From the NCBI GenBank assembly GCA_964035575.1, contig OZ037838.1:1736001-1800000 (forward strand): a stretch of DNA of 64,000 nucleotides, in the 5' to 3' direction. Shown in pieces: positions 18,714 to 28,140 of the stretch; the stretch's first letter is position 1, and the number at the start of each line of letters is the position of its first letter. Under the pieces are notes generated by a model, which was not told the DNA's origin, did no database searches, and worked only from the letters and a program-made list of their open reading frames with translations. The position numbers were made by a program, and so were the translations under genes. The stretch comes from Rhynchopus sp. YZ270_cl-10 (taxonomy: Eukaryota; Euglenozoa; Diplonemea; Diplonemida; Diplonemidae).

Positions 18714-19817
18714 ATGGATGTGACCTTTGTGCTGGAAGAGTCAGGCGTGACTGCGACAGTGGAGGTGCCGTGCGAGGCGGACGTTGCAGCGGCAAAGGAG
18801 GTTGCGTGCACGGCGCTTGCTGTCTCGCCTGCGTCTGTCGAGATGCGCATCGGCACGCAGGTGCTGGAGGGGACGTGCCGTCTGCAGGACACTGCGTTTG
18901 ATGCAGGGGTGCAGGTTGTGCTTGCCCGCCGCTTTGCCGACATCAAGTGTCCTGCTAAGTACAATGTACAGGAGAAAGCAGACAGCTTGTCGCTGTCGCG
19001 TTGTGGAACGCTCTGTATTTACCGTGGCCGCAGTGGCCGCGTTAGTGGCTTCGACACCGAAACCTTCAACACTGCCTTCGAGTTCACACTGGCCTCTTCT
19101 GTGTACAGCGCACCTGCCATCTCGCAGTGCAAGACACGCTGCTACCTGGCCCATATGGAAAGCTTACGCGTAGTTGAGCTTCCGAGTGGGGAGGTGATCC
19201 GCAATGTCGCTGGCCTCTCGATGTCAGTGTTCGCGTGTGGCGGTGTTGTTGTCTTGCAAGTCCTGGGCGGCGTCTCTGTGTATGACGAAGACCTGACGTT
19301 GCTCCGCACTCTCTCGCACGAAGGGTGCGCTGTCATTGCAGTGTCTGACTGTGGTGGGTGGGTGATCACCCACTCCCGGACGGAGCACACAGCACGTCTG
19401 TGGGATGTGAACACAGGTGAAGCTGTGGCATGTGTGCCTATATGGCGTTGTCGTGTTGTCGCGCTTTCAGGGTCTGCCTCTGTCTTTGCTGTGGTGGGGA
19501 TGGACAAAAGCGTACAGCTCTATGATTGGAGTGGTGCGGCTCTTCGCAGTATTGATGTAGGTGAGGATGTTGCGGGCATGCAGTTCACCCCATGTGGGAA
19601 ATACCTCGTCGTCAACTTAGCATTAGCTTTTTGTACGACTGATTATCGTTTTAAATTTGAGCTTCGCCAGTATGATGTGGCGAACATGTCCTGTGTGCTC
19701 AGGATTGAGAATGTTGACATCTCATCGTTTGCGATATCGCCATGTTCACGTGTGGTTGTGTGTCAGGAAGGCTCCTCCATTGTCACCAGACATCTGTACC
19801 CACACAACAGTGAGTAG
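18714..19817 (+). CDS. UBL-propeller protein (copy 6)
   Basis: 367 residues. The linker begins KYNVQEKADS. The first blade reads CIYRGRSGRVSGFDTETF. VALPSGEV is replaced by VELPSGEVIRNV, shared in part with copy 14, as is VVVLQVLGGVSVYDEDL. The tail is the third class, VTRHLYPHNSE, with an LRQYDVANMSCVLRIENV final blade. The stop falls in AACAGTGAGTAG; the GTGAGT there resembles a donor site, but no conserved acceptor follows in the other copies, so I keep the stop. Confidence 0.85.
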   Translation: MDVTFVLEESGVTATVEVPCEADVAAAKEVACTALAVSPASVEMRIGTQVLEGTCRLQDTAFDAGVQVVLARRFADIKCPAKYNVQEKADSLSLSRCGTLCIYRGRSGRVSGFDTETFNTAFEFTLASSVYSAPAISQCKTRCYLAHMESLRVVELPSGEVIRNVAGLSMSVFACGGVVVLQVLGGVSVYDEDLTLLRTLSHEGCAVIAVSDCGGWVITHSRTEHTARLWDVNTGEAVACVPIWRCRVVALSGSASVFAVVGMDKSVQLYDWSGAALRSIDVGEDVAGMQFTPCGKYLVVNLALAFCTTDYRFKFELRQYDVANMSCVLRIENVDISSFAISPCSRVVVCQEGSSIVTRHLYPHNSE

Positions 19818-20160
19818 TGTTTTTTGTTTAGACTAACTAAATTAGTTTACACATCGTATTTTGCAAAATGCTCGAGACCATCGTGAAGATCGCGCGTCTG
19901 TGTCTCCCCTCCCCCGTACAACGTTTCTTTTGTTGTCAGACCGGTCTTACCGCCACATCCTTGTAGGAGTTGTGCTGTCTGTATACTGCTTTGGGATTTT
20001 TCAATTTTGTGTTCACTGTTTATTTTGTTTTATTGCCTCCAAATATGGGGCATCAAGCCAAAATTCTTTAGGGGGCAGGAAATAATGTAGGTTTTTTCCC
20101 CTGCCTTTTTTAGCCGTACATGGGTGGGGTGCTGGAAATATAGTAAATTTGAGCAGGGAA
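19818..20160. other. 3' flank of copy 6, shared with copy 9
   Basis: About 19861-20040 is nearly identical to about 26506-26680 (from AAATGCTCGA through GACCGGTCTTACC). No gene is seen. Confidence 0.55.
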
Positions 20161-20510
20161 TACCGTAATCGTAAGAATTCTGGGAAGTAAATATTCTGGG
20201 ACGTAACAAAACTGGGACATTTTGGACTTTTTTTAAACTTGGGACATTTTTATGTCCCAGAATATTTACGTCCCAGAACTGTGTGACCTTCCCCCCCTCC
20301 CTCACCCATGCACTTCGGTGCAAACCCAAACATGTCCAACAAACAAAAAAAATTTACATGCTTGGGCCGGTTATGATCCCCTCGCCAACCACCCACACCC
20401 CCAAAATATTGACAAGCCGAACAATTCTGGGACGTAACAAAACTGGAACAATTGGGAAAAATCTGAAACTTGGGACATTTTTACGTCCCAGATTTTTTAC
20501 GATTACGGTA
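20161..20510. mobile_element. 350-base TA-flanked element, TACCGTAATCG ends
   Basis: Begins TACCGTAATCGTAAGAATTC and ends TTTTTTACGATTACGGTA, flanked by TA. Inside the left end, TTCTGGGACGTAA and shorter TGGGACA forms repeat, then return inverted (GTCCCAGAATATTTACGTCC); a similar set stands near the right end. The ends match the elements at 13572 and 16491; the repeated word does not. Confidence 0.8.
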
Positions 20511-21101
20511 TATAGTAAATAGGTGGCATGGTGCTATCCGGGGGGGCGGTGTTTTGCAATGTTTCACAAAAGTCACAAAATTTCAATCCTATGCACAAGC
20601 TTTTCACAACTATTTACCCACACCGTTGTGAAAAGTTGTGAAAGGTTAACGCTCCAGCGTGGGTTCAACTTTCTTTGTAAAGACCACCCCTTTGCTTTGC
20701 GACGTTGCCCTGTTCATAGGGAGGGAATGAGTGTCGCGTTTGCTTCTTGTTGGGTGGGTGCTCATTATCATTGGGTGCCCTCCTGACCAGACATCTGTAC
20801 CCCTACTGAGCGATGCAGTCCACCCTGTGTGGGAAGTACCTCCTCGCTGTCGCTGAGTACTGCGGTGTGTTGCTATCGTGCGTTGTGTGCGTTATCAGTA
20901 TTTGCGTTGCACCCTCGACCTACCAGCCTGTGAGGGAATTCATTTTGAGTCATTTTGAGGATAACGACCACACCACCCTTTTTCACTTGCCTTGTAAAGG
21001 CATGATTCTGTTGGTGGAAACTACTGACAAGAACGAAAACATCGCAAACACACAAAACAAAACAACCCACACCTCATCACTCAGCATAAGAAGACAAACC
21101 A
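20511..21101. other. Spacer with a copied gene end and the leader of copy 7
   Basis: At 20777-20811 there is a detached gene end (CTCCTGACCAGACATCTG, then CCCCTACTGAG) identical to the end of copy 3, followed by the shared 3' block (20812-20945) and a standard leader with the box at 20960. Copy 7 thus follows the scar of a lost gene. Confidence 0.6.
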
Positions 21102-22187
21102 ATGGATGTGACCTTTGTGCTGGAAGAGTCAGGCGTGACTGCGACAGTGGAGGTGCCGTGCGAGGCGGATGTTGCAGCGGCAAAGGAGGTTGCGTGCACG
21201 GCGCTTGCTGTCTCGCCTGCGTCTGTCGAGATGCGCATCGGCACGCAGGTGCTGGAGGGGACGTGCCGTCTGCAGGACACTGCGTTTGATGCAGGGCTGC
21301 AGGTTGTGCTTGCCCGCCGCTTTGCCTACATCAAGTGTCCTGCTGAGTACAGTGCATCACCGGATACGGAACACTTATCGCTGTCGGGTTGTGGAACGCT
21401 CTGCATTTATGGGGACAACAGTGGGCTCATTTGTGGCTTTGACACAGAAACCTTCAACACTGCCTTCGAGTTCACACTGGCCTCTTCTGTGTCCAGCGCA
21501 CCTGCCATCTCGCAGTGCAAGACACGCTGCTACCTGGCGTGTGAGGACGATGATAGTTTATGCGAGGTTGCGCTTCCGGGTGGGGAGGTGCTCCGCAAAG
21601 TCGCTGGCCTCTCGATGTCTGTGTTTGCGTGTGGCGGTGTTGTTGTCTCACAGGACCATAAGGGCGTCTCTGTGTATGACGAAGACCTGACGTTGCTCCG
21701 CACACTCTCACACAAGGGGTGCAAGAAGGTGGCAGTGTCTGACTGTGGTGGGTGGGTGATCACCTCCTCCAGAGTGGAGCAGAATGCACGTCTGTGGGAT
21801 GTGAACACAGGTGAAGTCGTGACATGTGTGCGTATATCAAAGCGTTGTGGGTTTGTTGCGCTTTCACGATGTGCCTCTGTCTTTGCTGTGGTGGGGGTGA
21901 ACAAAAGCGTGGAGCTCTATGACTGGAGTGGTGCGGCTCTTCGCAGTGCTATTCTGGGTGCGAGCATTAAGGACATGCAGTTCACCCCATGTGGGAAGTA
22001 CCTTGTAGTCAACTTCTGGTTCAGGGACGAGCTTCGCCAGTACAATGTTGCGAACATGTCCTGTGTGCTCAGGATTGAGAATGTTGACATCTCATCGTTT
22101 GCGATATCGCCATGTTCACGTGTGGTTGTGTGTCAGGAAGGCTCCTCCATTGTCGCCAGACATCTGTACCCATACAACAGTGAGTGA
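21102..22187 (+). CDS. UBL-propeller protein (copy 7)
   Basis: 361 residues, the shortest intact form with copy 12, which is its closest relative through linker, propeller and 3' flank (CCTTCCTTCACTCCCCTG after both stops). Head: AGLQ for AGVQ and FAYIKC as in copy 5. C-terminal class VARHLYPYNSE. The stretch after the WDVNTG blade is a hydrophilic RISKRCGF, different from the PADG form of the long-tail class. Confidence 0.85.
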   Translation: MDVTFVLEESGVTATVEVPCEADVAAAKEVACTALAVSPASVEMRIGTQVLEGTCRLQDTAFDAGLQVVLARRFAYIKCPAEYSASPDTEHLSLSGCGTLCIYGDNSGLICGFDTETFNTAFEFTLASSVSSAPAISQCKTRCYLACEDDDSLCEVALPGGEVLRKVAGLSMSVFACGGVVVSQDHKGVSVYDEDLTLLRTLSHKGCKKVAVSDCGGWVITSSRVEQNARLWDVNTGEVVTCVRISKRCGFVALSRCASVFAVVGVNKSVELYDWSGAALRSAILGASIKDMQFTPCGKYLVVNFWFRDELRQYNVANMSCVLRIENVDISSFAISPCSRVVVCQEGSSIVARHLYPYNSE

Positions 22188-22886
22188 TGTTTTCCACAAC
22201 CTTCCTTCACTCCCCTGTAAGGGGGGTGAAGGAATGTTGTGGTTTAGGGGGGGAGTAAAGGGTCAATATTATAAACCCAGATTTTTAGGAAAATATTGGC
22301 CGACTTTCTCTCTGTCTATTTTTCTCTCTTCGCAAAAGCGGAACTTGGATACACCATGGATACACATGAAAAGGAGTTCCGTGCTATTCACAGAATTCGA
22401 TTGAGCGTATCTAACAACAACCAAAACAAAAGAAAGTACAAAGAAGAGAATAAAAAATGCAGGAAATATAGACAAAGAGATTTTGACAAAAGGACAATAA
22501 AACACACAGCGCGTCCGTTGTTTTGTTTTTCTCAGCTGCACCTTTTTTCATAAACTTTCCCACCCTCCGCACTCAAAAAAGTATTTTAAGACGAAAAATA
22601 AAGAAAAGTTAGTCATTCCTTTTGCTATTGCAGTGCATTCAAAGCTGCACACGTTGACACAGTTTCTGTGTATTCCCTTCCCCCTTAACTGTGCACTCAT
22701 CTCATTTCTGTACTTCAAGCAAAGAAGATGCTGGACATCGTTTCGTAGTGGACGTGTGATGGTGCCTTTGTCGCCTTTGCCACCTTGATCACCTTCTCCT
22801 GAAACCATGACACACAAACGCACACAACAAAACAACCCACACCTCATCTCCTCCCAACAGAGGTGGAACAAGAAGAAGACAAACCA
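22188..22886. other. Spacer between copies 7 and 8
   Basis: Related to the spacer between copies 12 and 13 (32365-34004): both share the GTAAAGG...CAATATTA stretch, the ACACAGCGCGTCCG stretch, the TGAGCGTATCTAACAACAACC stretch and the ACTTCA-GCAAAGAAGATGCTGG stretch. The second spacer is longer mainly because of an inserted hAT element. No gene is seen. Confidence 0.6.
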
Positions 22887-23993
22887 ATGGATGTGACCTT
22901 TGTGCTAGAAGAGTCAGGCGTGACTGCGACAGTGGAGGTGCCGTGCGAGGCGGACGTTGCAGCGGCAAAGGAGGTTGCGTGCACGGCGCTTGCTGTCTCG
23001 CCTGCGTCTGTCGAGATGCGCATCGGCACGCAGGTGCTGGAGGGGACGTGCCGTCTGCAGGACACTGCTTTTGATGCAGGGGTGCAGGTTGTGCTTGCCT
23101 GCCGCTTTGCCAATATCAAGTGTCCTGCTGAGTACGCTGTAACACCGGATGCGGAACACTTATCGCTGTCGGGTTGTGGAACGCTCTGCATTTACCGTGA
23201 CAACAGACTTATTTGTGGCTTCGACACCGAAACCTTCAACACTGCCTTCGAGTTCACACTGGACTCTGTGTGCGACGTGCCTGCAATCTCGGCTTGCAGG
23301 ACACGCTGCTACCTGGTGTGCAAGGACGATGACATTTTACACGAGGTTGCGCTTCCTAGTGGGGAGGTGGTCCGCAATGTAGAAGGCGTCGCGTACTCGG
23401 TGTTCGCGTGTGGCGGTGTTGTTGTCTCGAAGGGCGAAGGTGGCGTCTCTGTGTATGACGAAGACCTGACGTTGATCCGCACTCTCTCGCACGAAGAGTG
23501 CAGGGAGGTGGCAGTGTCTGACTGTGGTGGGTGGGTGATCACCTCCTCCTACAGTGAGAACAACGCACGTCTGTGGGATGTGAACACAGGTGAAGCTGTG
23601 GCATGTGTGCCTGTATCAAAGCGTTGTCGTGTTGTCGCGCTTTCACGGTCTGCCTCTGTCTTTGCTGTGGTGGGGGTGCGCAAAAGTGTGCACCTCTATG
23701 ACTGGAGTGGTGCGGCTCTTCGCAGTGTTGCTGTGGGTGAGAATATTGACGGCATGCAGTTCACCCCATGTGGGAAGTACCTTGTCGTCAATTTAGAATT
23801 CGATTATTGGGCTACTGATAGCAGCGATACGTACGAGCTTCGCCAGTATAATGTTGCGAACATGTCCTGTGTGCTCAGGATTGAGAATGTTGAGAACCCA
23901 TCGTTTGCGATATCGCCATGTTCACGTGTGGTTGTGTGTCAGGAAGGCTCCTCCATTGTCACCAGACATCTGTACCCATACAACAGTGAGTGA
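22887..23993 (+). CDS. UBL-propeller protein (copy 8)
   Basis: 368 residues. The linker is EYAVTPDAEHL, a diverged form of the copy 5/7/12 linker. The first blades are distinctive (LDSVCDVPAISACRTRCYLVCKDDD). Tail VTRHLYPYNSE. The upstream 150 bases match those of copy 13, not the box-bearing leader, so this copy may be regulated differently. The insertion at 24015 begins 21 bases after the stop. Confidence 0.85.
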   Translation: MDVTFVLEESGVTATVEVPCEADVAAAKEVACTALAVSPASVEMRIGTQVLEGTCRLQDTAFDAGVQVVLACRFANIKCPAEYAVTPDAEHLSLSGCGTLCIYRDNRLICGFDTETFNTAFEFTLDSVCDVPAISACRTRCYLVCKDDDILHEVALPSGEVVRNVEGVAYSVFACGGVVVSKGEGGVSVYDEDLTLIRTLSHEECREVAVSDCGGWVITSSYSENNARLWDVNTGEAVACVPVSKRCRVVALSRSASVFAVVGVRKSVHLYDWSGAALRSVAVGENIDGMQFTPCGKYLVVNLEFDYWATDSSDTYELRQYNVANMSCVLRIENVENPSFAISPCSRVVVCQEGSSIVTRHLYPYNSE

Positions 23994-24014
23994 TGTTTTT
24001 TTTCGTTAGTAAGA

Positions 24015-25068
24015 CATGGGTAATATCTGGATCCAGATTCCAGGTAATTCCAGAAAAATTCCAGAAAAATTCCAGGTATTCCAGATCTGGATTTTTTCTG
24101 GAATTGGGCTTTTTTACTGTTCGTGACTGTGTGTCTTACGTATGTACCAAGAATTTGTCCATTTTGGAAAAGTGACCCCACTACTGGACGGACAGATTCC
24201 AAAAATGCAAATGCCGGTGTTTTTGGACGATGCATATTTCCCGGCCTTAAAAAGTGGACCCCCCACTGTCACCGGAACACCATGTGATGGAAATTCTAAC
24301 ACTATTTATTTCAAATGTGTGTTTTTGGGTTTAAATAGCCGTTAAGGGGGGTTCTACTCCATTAAATAAATCGAGTAAAAATATGGTGAACTCAGAGGAG
24401 GGGGACATTCGGTTCGAAAAACGCAATTTCGGGCAATTAGAGCAAAAACAACGCCCTCAAATACAAGAATCAGTTTTGGAAAATCCCACTTTTTGGCTGA
24501 GTGTGTAAAGTAACCAGACCAGGTTGTGAAAAATAGCCGCTGGTTTTTTTTGATTGGGAAGATCGAGCGCGAAAACGTCCAAATACATTTTTTTTATTAG
24601 TCTTTGCCATTGTCGCTGAAGCGCTCACTCCCCTCTATCCCCGAGTTCTCTTCCTATTCACATTTACACTGTGTAGAGAGAACAACAAAAACCATGGGGA
24701 GGGAACCAAACGCAACGACCACGCAAGTGAAAAAGATTGCGGTGAAACAGAGGGAACAGAATAGGAAGAGGGTAGACAGCAGCAGCAGCAACAACAGTTC
24801 TAGCAGTGTCAGTGTCAGTGGCAGTGGCAGCGACAGCATCACCAGCAGCAGTGGAAGCAGCAGTGTCAAAAACCGAGTGTTTTGTCATCGTCCACACTTC
24901 CAGATCGGAATGTGTGTTTGTGTTGCGTGCAGATTTCTGCTTAAACCCACCTGGAATACACCTGGAATTGACCTGGAATCACCTGGAATACCTGGAAAAA
25001 ACCTAGAATTTCACGAGAAATCTGAGAAACCTGGAATCACCTGGAACTGGATCCAGATACTACCCATG
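24015..25068. mobile_element. 1,054-base inverted-repeat element with 6-base target duplication
   Basis: Left end CATGGGTAATATCTGGATCC, right end its near reverse complement; about 36 terminal bases match with few differences. TTCCAG and CTGGAAT words repeat inside both ends. GTAAGA stands directly on both sides (24009-24014, 25069-25074). Related spacers at about 26911 and 32511 carry the uninterrupted site AAGTAAGAGAAAACCGAATG. A 65-base internal module (24151-24215) is shared with elements near 55.4 and 58.6 kb. I cannot assign a superfamily. Confidence 0.8.
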
Positions 25069-25131
25069 GTAAGAGAAACCCGAATGGAGTGGGAACGTAG
25101 TGAGAGCGAAGCGGAAACGATAGTGGTGTGA
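24694..25131 (+). CDS. Open frame inside the 24 kb element, gene start only
   Basis: The ATG at 24694 has a strong context (ACCATGGGG) and follows a CT-rich stretch. The first residues are MGREPNATTTQVKKIAVKQR, then basic, then a Ser-rich run from AGC/AGT repeats. From about 24930 the frame passes through the element's CTGGAAT repeats and its right end, so only the first 60-70 residues may be real. It could be what remains of the element's own gene after an internal deletion. No function recognised. Confidence 0.3.
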   Translation: MGREPNATTTQVKKIAVKQREQNRKRVDSSSSNNSSSSVSVSGSGSDSITSSSGSSSVKNRVFCHRPHFQIGMCVCVACRFLLKPTWNTPGIDLESPGIPGKNLEFHEKSEKPGITWNWIQILPMVRETRMEWERSESEAETIVV

Positions 25132-25335
25132 TGTTTTATTCTTCCCCACAAACATGTCACCCACTAGCCAGTGAGGGAATATTTTGAAGATAACGACCAC
25201 ACCACCCTTTTACACTTGCCTTGTACATACAGTATTCTGTTGGTGGAAACTACTGACAAGAACGAAACACACAAAACAAAACAACCCACACCTCACCTCC
25301 TCCCAACAGAGGTGGAACAAGAAAAAGACAAAACA

Positions 25336-26454
25336 ATGGATGTGACCTTTGTGCTGGAAGAGTCAGGCGTGACTGCGACAGTGGAGGTGCCGTGCGAGGC
25401 GGACGTTGCAGCGGCAAAGGAGGTTGCGTGCACGGTGCTTGCTGTCTCGCCTGCGTCTGTCGAGATGCGCATCGGCACGCAGGTGCTGGAGGGGACGTGC
25501 CGTCTGCAGGACACTGCGTTTGATGCAGGGGTGCAGGTTGTGCTTGCCCGTCCTCGTTTTGCCGACATCAAGTGTCCTGGCGGGTACAATGCGAAAGAGG
25601 GGGCGCAGGAAGTGTCGCTGTCGCGTTGTGGAACGCTCTGCATGTATCGTGACAACAGGCTCATTTGTGGCTTCGACACCGAAACCTTCAACACTGCCTT
25701 CGAGTTCACACTGGCTTCTTCTGTGTACCGCGGAGCCATCTCGCAGTGCAAGACACGCTGCTACCTGGTGTGCAGGGAAGGTATACATGTGTTTGCGCTT
25801 CCGGGTGGTGAGGTGCTCCGAAAAGTCAACGCCGTCTCAGAGTCTGTGTCCGCGTGTAGCGGTGTTGTTGTCTCCCAAGGCACAGACGGCGTCTCTGTGT
25901 ATGACGAAGACCTGACGTTGCTCCGCTCTCTCACACACGAAGGGTGCACTGGCATCGCAGTGTCGGACTGTGGTGGGTGGGTGATCACCTCCTCCGACAC
26001 GGAGAAGAACGCACGTCTGTGGGATGTGAACACAGGTGAATCTGTGGCATGTGTGCCTGTATACAGCAAGACAGATACAGCAAGACGGTGTAGTGTTGTT
26101 GCACTTTCACGGTCTGCCTCTGTCTTTGCTGTGGCGAGCTCTGGCGGCGTGCAGCTCTATGACTGGAGTGGTGCGGCTCTTCGCGTTGTTGTTGTGGGTG
26201 CGCATGTTGTGGGCATGCAGTTCACCCCATGTGGGAAGTACTTTGTAGTCCACTTATTATTAAATTTATGTGTGACTGATCATAGTTTGAAATTCGAGCT
26301 TCGCCAGTATGATGTTGCGAACATGTCCTGTGTGCTCAGGATTGAGAATGTTGAGAACCCATTGTTTGCGATATCGCCATGTTCACGTGTGGTTGTGTGT
26401 CAGGAAGGCTCCTCCATTGTCACCAGACATCTGTCCCCACACAACAGTGAGTGA
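25336..26454 (+). CDS. UBL-propeller protein (copy 9)
   Basis: 372 residues. Head: CTVLAV for CTALAV and ARPRFADIKCPG with an extra Pro. Linker GYNAKEGAQEV. After the WDVNTG blade it has a longer loop (VYSKTDTARRCSVV) than any other copy, and the VSACSGVVVS block replaces VFACGGVVVS. Tail VTRHLSPHNSE. Leader with box at 25189. Its 3' flank matches that of copy 6. Confidence 0.85.
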   Translation: MDVTFVLEESGVTATVEVPCEADVAAAKEVACTVLAVSPASVEMRIGTQVLEGTCRLQDTAFDAGVQVVLARPRFADIKCPGGYNAKEGAQEVSLSRCGTLCMYRDNRLICGFDTETFNTAFEFTLASSVYRGAISQCKTRCYLVCREGIHVFALPGGEVLRKVNAVSESVSACSGVVVSQGTDGVSVYDEDLTLLRSLTHEGCTGIAVSDCGGWVITSSDTEKNARLWDVNTGESVACVPVYSKTDTARRCSVVALSRSASVFAVASSGGVQLYDWSGAALRVVVVGAHVVGMQFTPCGKYFVVHLLLNLCVTDHSLKFELRQYDVANMSCVLRIENVENPLFAISPCSRVVVCQEGSSIVTRHLSPHNSE

Positions 26455-27318
26455 TGTATTTTTTTGTGTCCTGGGCTGGACCTTAAATGGCATCCTGGCG
26501 GCTGCAAAATGCTCGATACCATCGTGAAGGTCGCGCGTCTGTGTCTCCCCTCCCCCGTACAACGTTTCTTTTGTTGTCAGACCGGTCTTACCGCCACATC
26601 CTTGTAGGAGTTGTGCTGTCTGTATACTACTTTGGGATTTTTCAATGTTGTGTTCACTGTTTCTTTTTGTTATATTCCTTTGTACGAGTATGCAATGCGC
26701 CTGAAATGAAAGACACGCTCTTCAGTTGCCATGAATCTTACCGTTTTCCGGATGCGATCAACAAACAACGAATTAATAAAGAAAGGGGATATTTTTCATT
26801 TTTCTTTGTAATCTTATTCTCCTGGTATCTGGCCAAGCGGCGCTCAACCAATGATACGTGGACGCCGGTTTTTGTTACGCCAGATACAAGATAGAACATC
26901 TTATGTTTCTAAGTAAGAGAAAACCGAATGGAGTGGGAACGCTAGTGAGAGCGCAGCAGAAACGATAGTGGGAACGCAACGGGCTTCTTTCATAATGTTT
27001 TATTCTTCACCACAAAATATCACGCGCAGAGAAACACTCGTTTTTCACACAGCGCGTCCGTTTGTTTGTTTTTCTCAAACGACACCTTTTTTCAAAATAA
27101 TTTCCCACCCTCCGCACCCTTTAAAATAAATAAAAAACGTGTTAGTCATTCCTTTTGCTATCGCAGTTATTCTAAAGCTGCACGCATTGACACTTGCGGA
27201 ACCCTCTGAGGGGGATGCATCAGCATGGCTGGTATGCATGGCATGGATGTCTGTGTGTCTTTTTTAGGTTTTGGGAATGCACCCACCCGCCCCTGATTTT
27301 TTCTTCTTTCAAAAAAAC

Positions 27319-27705
27319 AGTGGAGATTGCACAACTGTGGCAACACAACCGAGGCAACTACACTACTCCAACAATTTCAGGGCCTCCGCTAGGTACTAAA
27401 GTTCTGTTGATTGTCAACAGAACTTTTTGAAAATGGGGAGGAAAAATAAAATAAAAAAAGTTCTGCTGAGTGGTTCAGACCCGTTCTACCTGTCAGAAAA
27501 GCTCAGGAGAAGAAGATATGGAGAGGTGAGTGCTCAAACGTCCCAAAAAAGTCAAAATCGGGCGTTGGGAAAAATAAAAAAGTTGCGTACCGTGCGCCTG
27601 CGGCGCAAGCATGTACCCACCAACGTGGACTATCAACAGAACTTTTTCAAAATCGGAAATCCTAGCGGAGAGCCCGAACAATTTATCAAAAAAAAAAAAA
27701 AAAAG
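27319..27705 (+). repeat. Dispersed repeat tail (copy S5) split by a hAT insertion
   Basis: 27319-27377 (GTGGAGATTGCACAACTGTG ... CCAACAATTT) continues at 27685 with ATC and a long A-run, matching the unbroken tails at 13252-13319 and 45611-45685. The 299 bases between are the element at 27378. Confidence 0.65.
27378..27676. mobile_element. Short hAT-like element with 8-base target duplication
   Basis: Starts CAGGGCCTCCGCTAGG and ends CCTAGCGGAGAGCCCG. AACAATTT stands on both sides (27370-27377, 27677-27684). Inside the ends, TCAACAGAACTTTTT occurs near both. It contains the GC-rich hairpin GCGCCTGCGGCGC next to GCGTACCG, as do other hAT-like elements here. Non-autonomous. Confidence 0.85.
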
Positions 27706-28140
27706 TAATCCTGTGGTAGGCTCCGCCGTATGTGCATGGACAGGGCTGAACATGGGTAGTTCCGTGCTATTCACAGAACTCGATAGGCGATTGAGCGTAT
27801 CTAACAACAACCAAAACAAAGGAACGTACAAAGATGAGAATATAAAATGCAGGAAAAATAGACAAAGAGAAAAACAAAGAGATTTTGACAAAGTGAACAA
27901 TAAAATTTTTACTTTCAGCTTGACTTTTGTTCTGGTGTTTTTCGACCAGTGGATGTTTCTCGGTATCTGATCATTACTTGAACTCACCAGCTATTACGTC
28001 GTGGTTGTATCCCCGTTTCTCCCTTGTTTGTTGCTCCGCCCTTTTCTGTAGGCACAACTAAACCATGACAAATACACAAAACAAAGCAACCCACACCTCA
28101 TCTCCTCCCAACAGAGGTGGAACAAGAAGAAGACAAAACA

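Larger units (their letters stand above)
26455..28140. other. Spacer between copies 9 and 10
   Basis: The first 230 bases repeat the 3' flank of copy 6. 26906-27090 is a block shared with 25070-25150 and the spacer at 32510-33590 (AACCGAATGGAGTG...ACACAGCGCGTCCG). A repeat tail at 27319-27377 is interrupted by a hAT element. 27760-27900 repeats the TGAGCGTATCTAACAACAACC stretch. No gene is seen. Confidence 0.55.

Noticed and set aside
19803-19839. Intron starting at GTGAGT at the end of NSE-class propeller genes
   Set aside because: Only some copies have a nearby AG, the distance differs, and the frame stops cleanly at this point in all.
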